Shown here: one piece after another, positions 47,546 to 58,669 of the stretch
How the letters are laid out: the number at the start of each line of letters is the position of its first letter
Position numbering within the stretch: the first letter of the stretch is position 1
Source: Siderastrea radians
Taxonomy: Eukaryota; Cnidaria; Anthozoa; Scleractinia; Rhizangiidae
Length of the DNA stretch: 64,000 bases
Assembly (NCBI GenBank): GCA_964017195.1
Contig: OZ024895.1
Coordinates: forward strand, 10,427,001 to 10,491,000
Direction of reading: 5' to 3'
The notes under the pieces: model-generated
The model's input: only the letters and a program-made list of their open reading frames with translations
Told to the model about the DNA's origin: nothing
The model's database searches: none
Made by a program: the position numbers and the translations under genes

Positions 47546-49360
47546 CACTGAGCAGGGTTCAGGATGCTCCAGGGTTTTTGCATTAATTTTTAAAAATAAT
47601 GCCTGTACTGTACTGTTTTAGCATTAGAATTCTCAGGTGTTGTTTAATGGTCTCAAGCACTACATGTTTTGCACAAAACAATAGGATTTAAAAGAGTCAA
47701 GACCAATCTTTAACAACCCAGTTCCAAATTGTCTTTTTTTCCTCTTGGAAGTGGGAATGTCCCAGTTTTTTTCAGTTTTGAAACTCAAAGACTCGGGACA
47801 ATTCCGATTAAATCGGTTCGGTTTGCAGGTATGAGCCTGTTTCTCAAAATTTTAAGTAAGACCCCGTTTTAGGTTGTAAACTTAAATATTGGGCGCCATA
47901 ATTATTTTTGTTCACCTCGCCTTGGTCTTTTCTCTGCCATAAGTCTACGGTCTAATTCATTTATATTCTTGTCAGAGGAGAGAAATTGTATAGACAAGGT
48001 ACTAAATGAAGAATACATCCACCTTATTCGATGGTTTTACAGATAAGTTGCGTTGTATGGTGCGAGGAAAAATGCGAATAATGAGTAAAATGTCCTCGAG
48101 TATTATCTGTAAAACCACTGAATGATGTTTATTATTCCACTATAATATTTGCCTGTCTTAAATGATTTATTCAATGAGTGATTTGAAACCGGGATACTAC
48201 AGTGTAATGCGCTTTCTACAGTGCAATGCACTCTCATACTCTCATGTATGTGTTTTCTCCTGGTAAACTGATGCTATAGTGAAATAATAATGTACCTTGT
48301 CTACTTTTATTGATACCCAGCGACTTGTAATTAAAATTCATCTCTTAAAGTACCCATAAGTCATCAAACAACCACTCAACCAGTTAGTTGATGAATCAGT
48401 CAATCAGCCAATTAAAATTTGACTGATGTGGATACAGTCAAACTAATCACTAACATCAAAATATTTAGCAGAATCGAAAAAGATAAAAAATATAAAACCT
48501 TATTTCAAAACTGCTCTTCAAATTTTTTATTTCAATTGATAATGTCTGCCTAGGAAAATACATGTAGCTAATAGCACAAATTTCTTAACCAAAACCTTAC
48601 AATAAACTGCCATATTTTCCTGACGTCAGGTTAAAGGAATAAAAACATGTAGGGAAAACAAAGCAGATTTTAATTATCTCAATTGCCAAAAGTAAGCACA
48701 TGGCTTTTTGGAGGTTCTAAGGACGTTCGCGCAAATTGTTGCTGTGCATCCATACTGCCACGCAATTCACAAAGCAATGTCATACCACGTCATGCACTGA
48801 GCACGCACGCTTACAAGTTTGACAAATCAGTCCTCGTAACTCGACATTGCCTCAGTGGTTGTTAGTTGAAAAATATTAAAAATGATTTGCTATAGACCCA
48901 TTTTCTTAGTCAAATTTTATTTAAGTGGGTCTCTTAAGTAAATAATTGGAGCCGGTGTCATCCTTTCAGTTAAAATCAACCTTTAAGATGGACTTTAGCC
49001 GGCACTGTGCAGCGAACATAATAGCGGAATTCAATGGTGCGTGGGCAAACAAGTTATCTATTCCTCGTCACAACAAACACAATCCAAGGGCCAAACTTTA
49101 AAATTTGTCCTTTTATACCAAATGACTGTCATCACATGAAGCCTGTGTAAAATAATTATTATCTCAGGCTGGTTTGATTCATCAGTTTCCGTTGCTTAAC
49201 TGATAATATATAGATTTAGCCGAGCCTAAAAGTGGAGCCCTACCTTTTTTTTTAAGTGCTGGAAGTTGTTCATTTTTTTCAAGTCATCACCAAAAAAAAA
49301 GGAAAAAAACTGCTCCTCCTGAGGGAAAATCGAAAATGATAACACTGCACAACTTGTGTA
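47546..49360. other. Non-coding stretch
   Basis: No gene seen. A short foldback (GATGGTTTTACAGATAA at about 48,031 and TTATCTGTAAAACC at about 48,104) and a TGACGTCA-like word near 48,621 are the only notable items. Confidence 0.4.
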
Positions 49361-49424
49361 AGTGATCAAACGAGGAATAATTTTAATACTTAAACAGCTG
49401 TTTATTGATCACAGCTGGATTGAC

Positions 49425-50095
49425 ATAAGCACAGGTGTTTTTCTTAGGGAAATGTGTTGGGTCCGCTGCAAAAACCATGGTTCAGTAGACAGAAAATACC
49501 GGAAAGCACTAGCTCTGCCAAGTGTGATGTCCGAACCATTGCCAAATGCTGGGAATTCAAGCGATGTACTTCGACTCGATTCGATGTTAGGCGAGTTACG
49601 CAAGGTACGGTGTTAATTACGACAAACACGGGTGTTTTTCTTGGGAAAATGTGTTCGGACTGCCGCAAAAACCATGGTTGTGAACAGAAAAAAGCAGAAG
49701 GCACCAGCTCTGCTATATTTGGCGTTGAAACCGCTGCGAAAAGCTGCGAGCTCAAGCGGTGTGCCGACCGAGTTCCAACCGACGAGGCAAATTTGAACGT
49801 TTGGCCTGAACTTTATCGCCTAATTTTTTTCGTCTAAATTGAACTTTTCCCCTTCCACCAAAAAGACAACTGAGTATTCTTTTGAACTTTTTGTGCCATT
49901 AACAAATTTGTTTTTGACTTTTGTTGTCTTTGCTAGTTTTGCTACAACGCGGGTCAACATGCGATTTCGCGCCAAAAACACACGGGATCAGCACAGGGAT
50001 ATATCCAGTGTATGAAGTGTATCGGGTTCGCTCGAAATACTGCGAACTCAAGCGTTGTGCGGACCCAGTTCGAAGCACGGAACCGACAACAAAGA
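49425..50095 (+). repeat. Imperfect tandem block with Cys-rich coding-like repeats
   Basis: GGTGTTTTTCTT...AAATGTGTT..GNCNGC..CAAAAACCATGGTT occurs at 49,434 and 49,631. A shorter partner at about 49,945-50,085 shares the end of the unit. In plus frames the copies give TSSAKCDVRTIAKCWEFKRC and TSSAIFGVETAAKSCELKRC, then CELKRCADPVRST. The first copy is frameshifted relative to the second. Could be decayed repeats of a Cys-rich protein or simply a non-coding duplication. Confidence 0.4.
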
Positions 50096-50274
50096 TGAAG
50101 TCTTTAAAAGTAACTTGAACTTTTTGCTTTCCTTAAAAGGACAACTGAGGTCTCTGAACTCTTTCTTTCCATTTATAGTTATTTGAAATTTTTTCTCAAG
50201 TTCTAAACTTTACTTCTGTCGAACTGAATCGTTTTGCTAAACAAGCTAAGCTTTAAAAAAAAACCTCTTCCTCA

Positions 50275-50525
50275 AAAGCGACGGTGGTCGTGCAATTTCC
50301 GGCCAAGAAAAACGCCGGTTGCCCAAAAGCACCGCGCGATTTCCCGCCAAGAAAAAAAAAGCATTCTCCACCCCCGTCGGGTTGTCTTGCGACTCCTCTC
50401 CCCCTCCCCAGAGTCTGTACGGGCGGACGGACGTACACTGGCGTCGCAACCAAAACTTCTCGGATCGATAGATTACCAAATTTCCTTAGCAATGGTGCTC
50501 CGCTAGCGCGCGGGCTCCGCTAAAA
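50275..50525. repeat. Interspersed GC-rich repeat terminus
   Basis: GGGCGGACGGACGTACACTGG, AGCAATGGTGCTCCGC and the GCGCGC/GCTCCGCTA end resemble the GGACGTACGTACGGACGTAC...GGAGCTCC arrangement at 54,730-54,870. Likely one dispersed family. Confidence 0.4.
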
Positions 50526-51913
50526 TGACTCATGCCGAACGGTCTAAATCACACTGGGCAACCACATAAACATGAGTTCAAATTGGTTTAAGATATTTGT
50601 TTTGAGCATGCGCATTCAGTTTGTGGCATTGAAGCATTCCAAGCTGGTGGATAACAGGTAAACTGTATTTTTAGAGATGGTTGGCCATATGTAAACACTT
50701 ATGCCATCCTGACAGTCTGAGTTTGCACTGCTTCAATGAAATCAGGGTTTTACTGCCCCTGAGTCTCTGAGGATGTTGTTAAACATTCTCGAGCGCTGCT
50801 CCGCTTTATTCTGAGGGGGTGTTTACAGGACACCAGTACATTGTATAATGTATGGTTTTCATTCTGATACAAGTTCATCCCAGTTCCCTCTTGCTTCTCT
50901 AGAGGGAAAATCTCATAACACTGTGAGTCATACCGGAGTGAGTTCACCCCAGTAGTGGTAATGGATCTAAAATTCTTATTCTGGTATGGAAAACCCAATT
51001 CGTATCATGTAAACATGGTATAATTGTTTGATTCATTCTAGTAGTTATATAGGTATGGACTTAGCCTTGTTACTGTCGAGGTAAGTCGAGTTTAGTCGAA
51101 GGTAAGTGTCGAGTTAGGTCGAGGTAAGTCGAGTTGTAATCATCTCATTACAGAAAACTCGACATTTTTCACAAAAGAATACTAATGAGCGTCTTTTTTT
51201 TTTTGCACCATGATAACAATATGCTTGCTCAAACTTGCCCGCTCGTAGTCAACACCGATTGGTCAGTTAAGAGTCCATTATGTTTTCAAAATAGAAGCGC
51301 ACTTTCTGTTGAGCGCCTCATTTCACTATTTGACATCAAGCAAAAGAATATTTACGACAGTGCAAAGGATCTGCGTTTGCACTGTTACTCTAGTTTCAAG
51401 ATGAGTATCTTAAAGTGTGGACTCTGCCTGCAAGACCTTGAAGGGATCAAACCTGTCACTGGCATACCTTACATTAGGTGGCTACGAAAGAGCGTGGGTA
51501 GCACTGTCGGTCGAAAACGAAAACAATTCAATATACATTGTATTTTATTTTCGTGTGCCAATAAACCGTTCTTATGTGTCTGTTTTTGTCTTTACATTTC
51601 ATTAAAAGTAGAGAATGCGTATATGCGCATAATGAAGCGAACTACGGTAACTCATCCGAATTTGCCTGAGAAATTAGCACCTCTTTGTTTAACAGAGTGC
51701 TTTTATAGACAAGTTACGCGCTGCTAGACACGAGAAGGAGTAAACAGCTGATCCCTTTTCAAATACGTTTATTAATAACAAAACCGCTAATGTGTTACAA
51801 GAATAGTTTAACAGACAAAGTTCGCTTAGTGTTCGCCGGAACAGGTTGTTTGACAAACAATCGATTGAGTAGGAATATTTTCGCTTATCGATGGCGAGTT
51901 CTGTCGATTCGAG
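50526..51913. other. Stretch without a supported gene
   Basis: Contains short GTCGAGGTAAGTCGAG-type tandem words at about 51,078-51,136. A 180-residue plus ORF at 51,185-51,727 begins in a poly-T tract, shows no domain and has long hydrophobic low-complexity parts. I do not accept it as a gene, though it cannot be excluded. Confidence 0.35.
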
Positions 51914-52215
51914 TCAATCATAGCCTTCTGTTTCCTTTAATTCATTTTTGGTCTCCATCACTTTACGGAAGGTCGAATCTTTCTTCACGGCATGCACCCG
52001 CTGTAAATACTCCAAAAGGACTTTTCTCAGCTCCTTCCCGTACACTGGTAATAGAGCATTTTCAGCTTTAACACGGGCCACTTCGGGCGAATCTCCATGT
52101 TGTTGATACTCGTTTATTTGAGCTTCGAGCTGGGCTTCGTGGCGACTGGTAACTTCATCTTAATTGCGTGACCAGGGATCTATTTGCTCCTCTTCTTCTT
52201 GGGAAGTTCCATTTC
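51914..52215 (-). pseudogene. TE-associated uncharacterised gene, terminal exon fragment
   Basis: A minus-strand frame reads EEEEQIDPWS, then an in-frame TAA, then DEVTSRHEAQLEAQINEYQQ, ARVKAENALLPVYGKELRKV and HAVKKDSTFRKVMETKNELK, to a TGA at 51,914-51,916. From memory the same kind of acidic-then-helical C-terminus (E-rich, DPW, ...LLP.Y.K.LR..., LKKD...KVM.T) recurs in many uncharacterised, probably TE-borne, cnidarian genes. The single stop breaks it. Upstream exons were not found. Confidence 0.5.
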
Positions 52216-53202
52216 TTCACCCTGTTGAGAGTCTTGAGATGACTGTTCGCCACACGCCCCTTTCAGGAAAAACACAGTGCTAAAAAATGGCCGTCGTGCC
52301 CTGTGGGGCTTGAATGGCCTGATAAATTAGCGTTACGTTTTCATGAAGTTGACAAGTTTTAGCGAGGCTGGCGTATGAGTGCGCGTGCAAAATGTTGAAG
52401 ACAGGAAGTGACAATGCGAGTGATGACGAATGTTGCTCCTGCATGACAGGAAATCGAATGGTTTTGTGCAGAGGTTACTTATCCGCCCACCGAAACATAG
52501 GGTGGCCAAGAAACCTCTGCTTGCAGGGTAGATACCCTCCCCGTTCCCCGGGAATACGATGATTTTTGAGATAAACGAAAAATGCACATGCAGTAATTAA
52601 ATGAACTTTCTAAAACACGAACATTCCAATGAGTGACAAAAATAGTAAAAAGCACTTTCCATGATGCAATGCTTTTATTTCACACGTGTAGGTACTGCGA
52701 TGAAAAAAAAATGGAAAATCGCAGTCGCCTTATAGCTTGTAGAAAGCAATATTTAAAGGCTTTTTAAAGTGATAAGCAAAACATTCACACATTACTCTTA
52801 AGTGAAGCGAAATAATTAAAAATTCAAGCAAACAATTCAGAATTCAGAATTAGGTTTAAAGAATATTTAAGACCTACTTCGATAGATTCATAAATAAGGA
52901 TGTGCTTTTTCATCGATTCGTTACTTGGAATTGGTCTGCTTTTGCCGATGATATTGTAAACAATGTCTGGATTAATTCTTTTCACTTATTTATATCACTC
53001 CCGAGGATATCAATCATGCCAATGGTCCAGTTAACATCTCGACGCTTCGCGTTGGTACTTGTTTTTGTCTTTTACCTCACTAAAGCTGTTTTTCTCTGCC
53101 TACAGAGTTTGCTGCGTGAAAATAAAACATATCCTCCAAAGCATTGCCAGGAATTTGAGATAACCTGGAGAGGGTTATTGTCGTAAAAGTAAATAACTGA
53201 AG

Positions 53203-53817
53203 TTATTATTCAACAAATTGTCACTATGCCCATATATGGTAAGGAAGCCCTCAATATCTGTCATCTGTACATGACGGATTTCCTGCGATATACGTAAATG
53301 ACCATATTTGGAAGTGCACTGCAGGTTTCTTTCATTGCTTGTTTGGCGGACATTTTGAAAAGCGAGGCAGTTTTAGCAGTGTTCTCATGAAATTTTAACT
53401 CCCTGGAAGAACCTTTCCACGATTAAATGCTCTCAAAAAGTCAACAAGTATTTGCTTCAGCTCACAAAGATATCCAGAGGTTGACTTGGAATTTTCGTAG
53501 TGAAAACTCAACCAAGAAAATGGTATTACGAACGAAGCAGCACACTTGCTCACGGAAAGTTGTAAAGTTGAAAAGACTTTAATTCACAGGAAGAGGACTT
53601 ATTCTCGGTAAGGTAGCAGTATTTTTTACTCTGTCTTCTCATTTCCAAACATGAGTTTGTAAATAAGACTTTTTTAAGTGAACGGTAGTAAACTTCGATT
53701 TCTTGAAGTTCTGTTTTGATTTTTATTACGTGTTGCTAGCTTTTAGCGTTTTCATCATAGAACCATAGTTTTTCTCGTTATGAAAATGGTAGTTGATGAG
53801 AATTTGTTGAATAATAA
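53203..53817. mobile_element. 0.6-kb TIR MITE, copy 2
   Basis: Same termini (TTATTATTCAACAAATT and its mirror) and body as 18,580-19,183, with a short extra insertion (AGTTGTAAAGTTGAAAAGAC near 53,560). No genes. Confidence 0.8.
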
Positions 53818-54324
53818 AACAATAATAAAACAATAAAACATGTTTAGAGTTCTCGGTCGGTGTCTCTCAGGTCGGTGTCTCTCGGTGTCTCTCTGCTTGA
53901 CACTGTTCTTCAGTGGCGTTTCTCCTCTTTTACCGTTGTTGTTTTCTATCTCTTTCTCTTTTCCTTTGTCTCTGCTCTTCTGCTATTCTTCTGCTATTCT
54001 GCCTGGCGGGGGGGAGGAGGGCAAATTGTGTCCGCGCTGACCTTAACAAATTATAACTTTTAAACGGCTAGACGAATAATCACCAAATCTCGTACCTTTT
54101 CCTAAAATTTATCAGAGAAAATTTTCCTGTGTCAATGACGTGTCTATGATGATTGACGTTTCCATAGCAACCGTCTTCTCAGAAGTGTATTTTGACCATT
54201 TTCTGTCTTTTTTCAGTCTTTTTTCAGGTTTTCCCCCTTCGTTTGTAAGAAGAAGATAATTTTTTACTTTTGTGCGCTTGTTTTGACTAAGCATGTTTCT
54301 TAGAACAAAATCATATATTTTTGG

Positions 54325-54418
54325 TGACGTCATTGTCAGCTGTATGACGTCAGGTTTGGGATTCAAGATGGCGGCCTCAAATTCAAAATGGCGGGTTTGT
54401 GACGTTATTGTGACGTCA
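54325..54418. promoter_or_regulatory. Cluster of CRE-like (TGACGTCA) and YY1-like sites
   Basis: TGACGTCA occurs at 54,325, 54,345 and 54,411, with a TGACGTT near 54,400. AAGATGGCGGC (54,365) matches a YY1-type site and AAATGGCGG follows. It lies about 0.5 kb upstream of the plus-strand Ig exon. The site words are visible; regulatory action is inferred, and the cluster could be part of a repeat. Confidence 0.35.
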
Positions 54419-54729
54419 CAACAAGTCATAATCGACACGTCATAAGCCCAACCTGTCAAGCTAATGACGTGCTACAAACGTGCCAGGTTTCATCGCAAGA
54501 GCTTTAATTATTTTTGAGATCTATATATATGCTCAGAAACTCAAAAAAAGCCCAGGCAGAATAGGGTTAAATTAAATTTTAATGAAAGAAAAATGGACCT
54601 ATTAACATGAAAAGTCAAGAAAAACTGCATAGCTAACGTCCAGTTACCACGTCAAAAGACTCACTCGATTCCTTGCACGCCATTGGCAAGAAACTGGGCA
54701 AAACTTTGCCTCATGTAAGAATGTCAGGA

Positions 54730-54872
54730 AATGCGACGGACGTACGTACGGACGTACAGTGCACGCGCCCGCGAGCCATTTCGTTTGCCATAACCATGAA
54801 AAATTGCCAGCACGCCGCTTAGTATGAGAATGGGGCGCCGCTCTGCGGCCTTCGGCCGCAAAGGAGCTCCAC
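54730..54872. repeat. GC-palindrome-bearing repeat, copy 2
   Basis: GGACGTACGTACGGACGTAC, a CG-rich patch, then TGCGGCCTTCGGCCGCA (54,844-54,860) and GGAGCTCC, the reverse of the arrangement at 2,632-2,660. It ends 20 bp before an Ig exon acceptor. Confidence 0.5.
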
Positions 54873-54892
54873 TATAAGTTTTTATGTTTCAG

Positions 54893-55149
54893 TTGCACCA
54901 CAAATTACTTATATCTCTAATGACGAGACAGTAAAAACGGGCGATGTTGTGTCACTCCGTTGTTCGGCAGATGGTTATCCTGCACCAAGAATCACCTGGA
55001 CAAGAGTTTTTGATCACAGTGTTGTCAACTTTCCTTTGACCATCACTGGCAACCAAGATGAAGGAGCCTACAGATGTACTGCTGATAACGGATTTGGAAA
55101 TCCTGCTAGCAGGGAGGTCATTATTGCTATTCCAACAAAGTTGGAATAG
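54893..55149 (+). CDS. Ig C2-type domain exon of a second receptor gene
   Basis: Acceptor TTATGTTTCAG precedes a phase-1 exon: APQITYISNDETVKTGDVVS, LRCSADGYPAPRITWTRV and QDEGAYRCTADNGFGNPAS, with both cysteines and the core tryptophan. It is close to the exon at 7,234-7,476. The exon should end in phase 1 to meet the transmembrane exon at 55,950. No consensus donor is obvious near IPTKLE, and the frame instead reaches TAG at 55,147-55,149. So this is either a terminal exon giving a soluble form or one with a lost or non-standard donor. Confidence 0.75.
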
Positions 55150-55949
55150 CATTTAATTGAATTACAAGTAACCCTCCCACGAAATTTTTGTACTCTTGAA
55201 TTTAATTTTATGTAATGTATTACGTGCCTTTAAGAAAGACTTTAACTAAACCTTGATAGTTCTCAGTATTCGTGTATGTTGAATGGAACATGCTGAAATA
55301 ACTTTATATGCACTTGTAACCTAAAATCAGTGATAATGACTTTACCCAGCCTCTAGAGAACCAACCCCTTACTCTCCAACTACACGTGGTACGCCAGAAA
55401 ACGAGGCGAGAACAACATTATCAGGGGGGGGGGGGGTCAAAGTCATCTATGCATAGAACAGGGACTCATGCAGATAAACTACTAAGGGTATACGCTACTA
55501 CATTATCCTAGTGCTAGTTTAGAATTAGCTTGGCAATAACAGCTGATTTGCTGAGCGTCGCAACGTAAGGGCTATCACACTCTAATAGCTTCTCTGGAAG
55601 GATATAGGCTCTATGCCACCTTACGTTAATTCTGCAGGGTAGCTTTCACTGGAACCGTGTAAAACATACCAAACAGCACCGTTAGAAATCATTTTTCAAC
55701 AATGACACTTGAACATTAAATTAACGGAGTCATTACCCTGGCTCTAGGCACCCATCGTCAGTGTTAATGAGAAGGAATGGAGAATCAACCTGCTTCGACA
55801 ATTGAAGTTTGTGCAGTTTTAATTTGCAATCCTTCAAGGAGGGGTTATAAGAAACAATAGCGTCTTAAGGTGTAATGTAATTTTATAAAATCAGGAAAAT
55901 TCTGGGCTAACAAAGAAATTCTAAGCTCTTTTGTTTCAATGTGTTCTAG

Positions 55950-56051
55950 ACGATTCTTCATGGATCATTATAGGCGCTGCAGTAGGAGGAGCTCTTGTTT
56001 TAGTCATTATTGTCGCCTTAGCGATGTGGTGGATGCAAATGGACAACACAA
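55950..56051 (+). CDS. Transmembrane exon of the plus-strand Ig receptor
   Basis: Acceptor TGTTCTAG and donor GTGAGT give a 102-nt exon, phase 1 at both ends. It encodes DSSWIIIGAAVGGALVLVII followed by VALAMWWMQ: a glycine-rich single membrane span with flanking aromatic residues, the usual layout after the last Ig domain of type I receptors. The exon is too short for ORF calling. Confidence 0.75.
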
Positions 56052-56138
56052 GTGAGTAATAACTACTTTAACGGCCTTTTCTGGAAAATTCTGATGCTCT
56101 TCCCATTCTATGCGTCATTGTTCGTGAAGGCCTTTGAA

Positions 56139-56173
<35 letters not shown>

Positions 56174-56180
56174 TGATGAA

Positions 56181-56240
<60 letters not shown>
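56139..56240. repeat. (GAC/GAT)n microsatellite
   Basis: GACGAT grading into pure GAT triplets, in the intron after the transmembrane exon. The poly-Asp and poly-Met ORFs over it are artefacts. Confidence 0.95.
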
Positions 56241-57026
56241 AGACACAATTAAGCCTTCACGTTTACAATATTCGGGATATGTGTGCTGTGCTCTAAATGT
56301 GTTTTTGTTCTTTTGGTTTCAACTAGTTTGATTTTTATTTTGCCTTGCTCATTGTTATGGTTATAAGTCTGAGATAAAAAAGCAAGAGATCAAGTTGCAA
56401 GCAAATTCATATTAAAATCACAACACGTACTGTCACTCTTCACATATAAGAAGTCTCAAAGGTCTTATTTGACCTTCCCTTGCTCCCGAGTTGTAGTTTG
56501 TTTGTAGTTGACTTCCTACAAAATAGTGTTCAATTTACTTGCTCACTATTTTTTAATTCTTTGACTTTACTTTTCATGCGTGCGGTTATTACGACTTGAA
56601 GTTGGCAAAGAAGCAAAGTAATTAATACTTTTTAATTGTTATTGTTGTCATTCTTAACTAGCCGTAACTGTATGACCTGCATAATGCGATTTGATTTCGT
56701 GACTTTTTTTGCATTAGAGAGATGTTTTCATTAAAGAAGGCGTAACACCGAATACTTTTCCCTGTAACTTGCGTTTTTTTAAAAATATCACATGGAGTAG
56801 ACCATATCGTGTTGTTTCCTTACGAAAATTTTTATTTCAAATATCTGGTGAGTCTTTGGGAAAATCGTATTTAAATCTGCAGGTTAGCCTTGCAAATAGG
56901 TCAGCATCTCATCCATGGGGGAGTAGTAATACTCCTATAGTTGATTCATGCTTCTGGGCCAACTTTACTGTTACCGACTCGTTGCAATGAAAACATTCTC
57001 TAATGCGAAGCATTTCACTTCCAGAG

Positions 57027-57163
57027 AAGATGACCATGTTCACGAAGAAGCTAGATACCAAAACATTCCTCATTACGCCGTCATTGAAAAGCCTCAAAAC
57101 GGTAAAAGGTACAGGAAGAATACACTAATATACGCTAACACAAACAGTACAACAGTAATGTAG
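57027..57163 (+). CDS. Cytoplasmic tail terminal exon of the Ig receptor
   Basis: After a CACTTCCAGAG acceptor region the frame reads DDHVHEEARYQNIPHYAVIE, then KPQNGKRYRKNTLIYANTN, to TAG at 57,161-57,163. Taking the second AG (57,025-57,026) gives the phase-1 entry required by the transmembrane exon. Tyrosines occur as YQNI, YAVI and YANT, the first two of the Yxx-hydrophobic type used by SH2 domains or adaptor proteins. They do not meet the strict ITIM rule at position -2. The exact acceptor is uncertain. Confidence 0.6.
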
Positions 57164-57279
57164 TCAACGAGCTACAGTCTAAAACGTCAACATAGATAAA
57201 TGATGAACAAAAGTTCACGGTACTGCATGACACTAACTAAAATGAAAATAATAAAAACAAAAGGTAGTGAAGTGCCAAA

Positions 57280-57340
57280 AGAGTTCTTTTCAAAGCCAAA
57301 CGTTTCGGGCTTAGCCCTTCATCAGTGGCATATGAACGAT
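57280..57340 (-). ncRNA. Hammerhead ribozyme-like motif, Penelope type
   Basis: The minus strand reads CTGATGA (57,319-57,325), a perfect GGGC-TAA-GCCC stem, then GAAACGTTTGG. The conserved CUGAUGA-stem II-GAAA core is intact and sits 3' of a Penelope ORF fragment. Stem I and III partners need folding software. Confidence 0.6.
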
Positions 57341-57442
57341 TTTCAAATTACGTGTGACAACAACCGTTGCGTGAGAGAAAATATATAACGCTTGTTGAAG
57401 AAGAAGAGCACGCGCAATGATAGACGCGCGAGCGTGTAAGTT

Positions 57443-57785
57443 TCAAATGAAAGAGAAGTTAATGTTCATCCCGCGCGGTTGCGCAGTTCCAAGCCTGACG
57501 ATTAGCCGCATTTCCAGTCTTTTCCGGTGGGTGTTATTACCGGTGCAGAGCTTAATACCACGAATCTTGGCGTCGGACAAAGTGTGGTCTAAGCCATTAA
57601 AGTGCTCAGCAACGTAGAAACCAGGGGATTTTTTCTATATTCTTCTGAGGTGTTCTCCAAAAAGTTCTCGGAGGGTTCGACCGGTTTCCCCGATTTAGAG
57701 GGCCAGGCAGCGACGGCACGAGATGCAGTAAACTAAGTTGCTGGAATGGCAGCTGAAATGTTCCTTGATGTTGATGGTACAATTA
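57443..57785 (-). pseudogene. Penelope-like GIY-YIG fragment
   Basis: A minus frame from about 57,785 gives KEHFSCHSSNLVYCISCRRC, a stop (57,695-57,697) in place of the tyrosine of YIGET, then IGETGRTLRELFGEHLRRI and a second stop (57,635-57,637). It continues FYVAEHFNGLDHTLSDAKIR to TGA at 57,443-57,445. This is the C-terminal nuclease of a 5'-truncated PLE with two nonsense changes. Confidence 0.75.
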
Positions 57786-57789
57786 GGGC

Positions 57790-58633
57790 CCTAATTTCAC
57801 TATTGTATCGTTTTTATTGATTTTAGACTCACCTCGAGCGTCTGACGGGCAGAGACATCTACCTATTTATTTTTAAGTTGGGAAATGTAGCGTTATGTAT
57901 ATCAGTATTATATGTGAGCCCAATTACAATGTAAAAATCTCTATCATATGATTGCTTGTAAAATTTAAACTGTTGTTATAATTTGAAATAGTCAAGTGTG
58001 TGGCAGGGAAGGGAGGGAAAAGAAGGTCAGCGGGAGTGAAGCGCCAGGAGGAAACAGGAAGCACAAGAGGAAGGAGGGTAGAGGGAGGGGCACTTTTCCT
58101 CTTCCGTCGCGCTCGGCGCTCGCAAGGCTTCCACTAGCCCATACTTTTGATGGCTTCTATTGATTGGGAACTGTATGTACGTCACCGAACTGGTAGCGTG
58201 CAATGGAGGCGTATTTTGTGGGTGAGCGAACGCTATAACCGCCATCTTGGATTTTAAAGGTCCCTAAGAGTTTGCAAATCCAACATGGCGGCTACGATTA
58301 ACCGAGATTTTGGTCATTTTGGTACACACGCGTCCTCGGAAAACGCCTGAAGTGCAGGCTACCAAACTGCAGGTTTACAGGAATTGTATTTCTTATCTAT
58401 CCAATAAAGTTGGTGTTCTAAAGTGAATGTCTTATGTTCTGTTCTCAGTGTTCATTTACAGTAACGGACACAATTGCAAGATAGCCATCACTACCCCACT
58501 GAGAAGTCAGAAATTCTGAGGACGGGTGCTTAGGTTAAAACCAATAAAACACTAGCAAACAAGTCGAGCTACCGTTTCTCTTCTTGTTTCCCTCTTTCCC
58601 CCTTTGCCTCCTCCGATCCTTCTTCTCCTCTTG

Positions 58634-58669
<36 letters not shown>

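Noticed and set aside
51185..51727. 180-residue plus ORF
   Set aside because: No recognisable domain, begins in a poly-T tract, with an alternative frame also open; kept out as a gene but noted as unresolved.
56052..56331. Poly-Asp and poly-Met ORFs
   Set aside because: Entirely produced by the GAC/GAT microsatellite; other frames are equally open.
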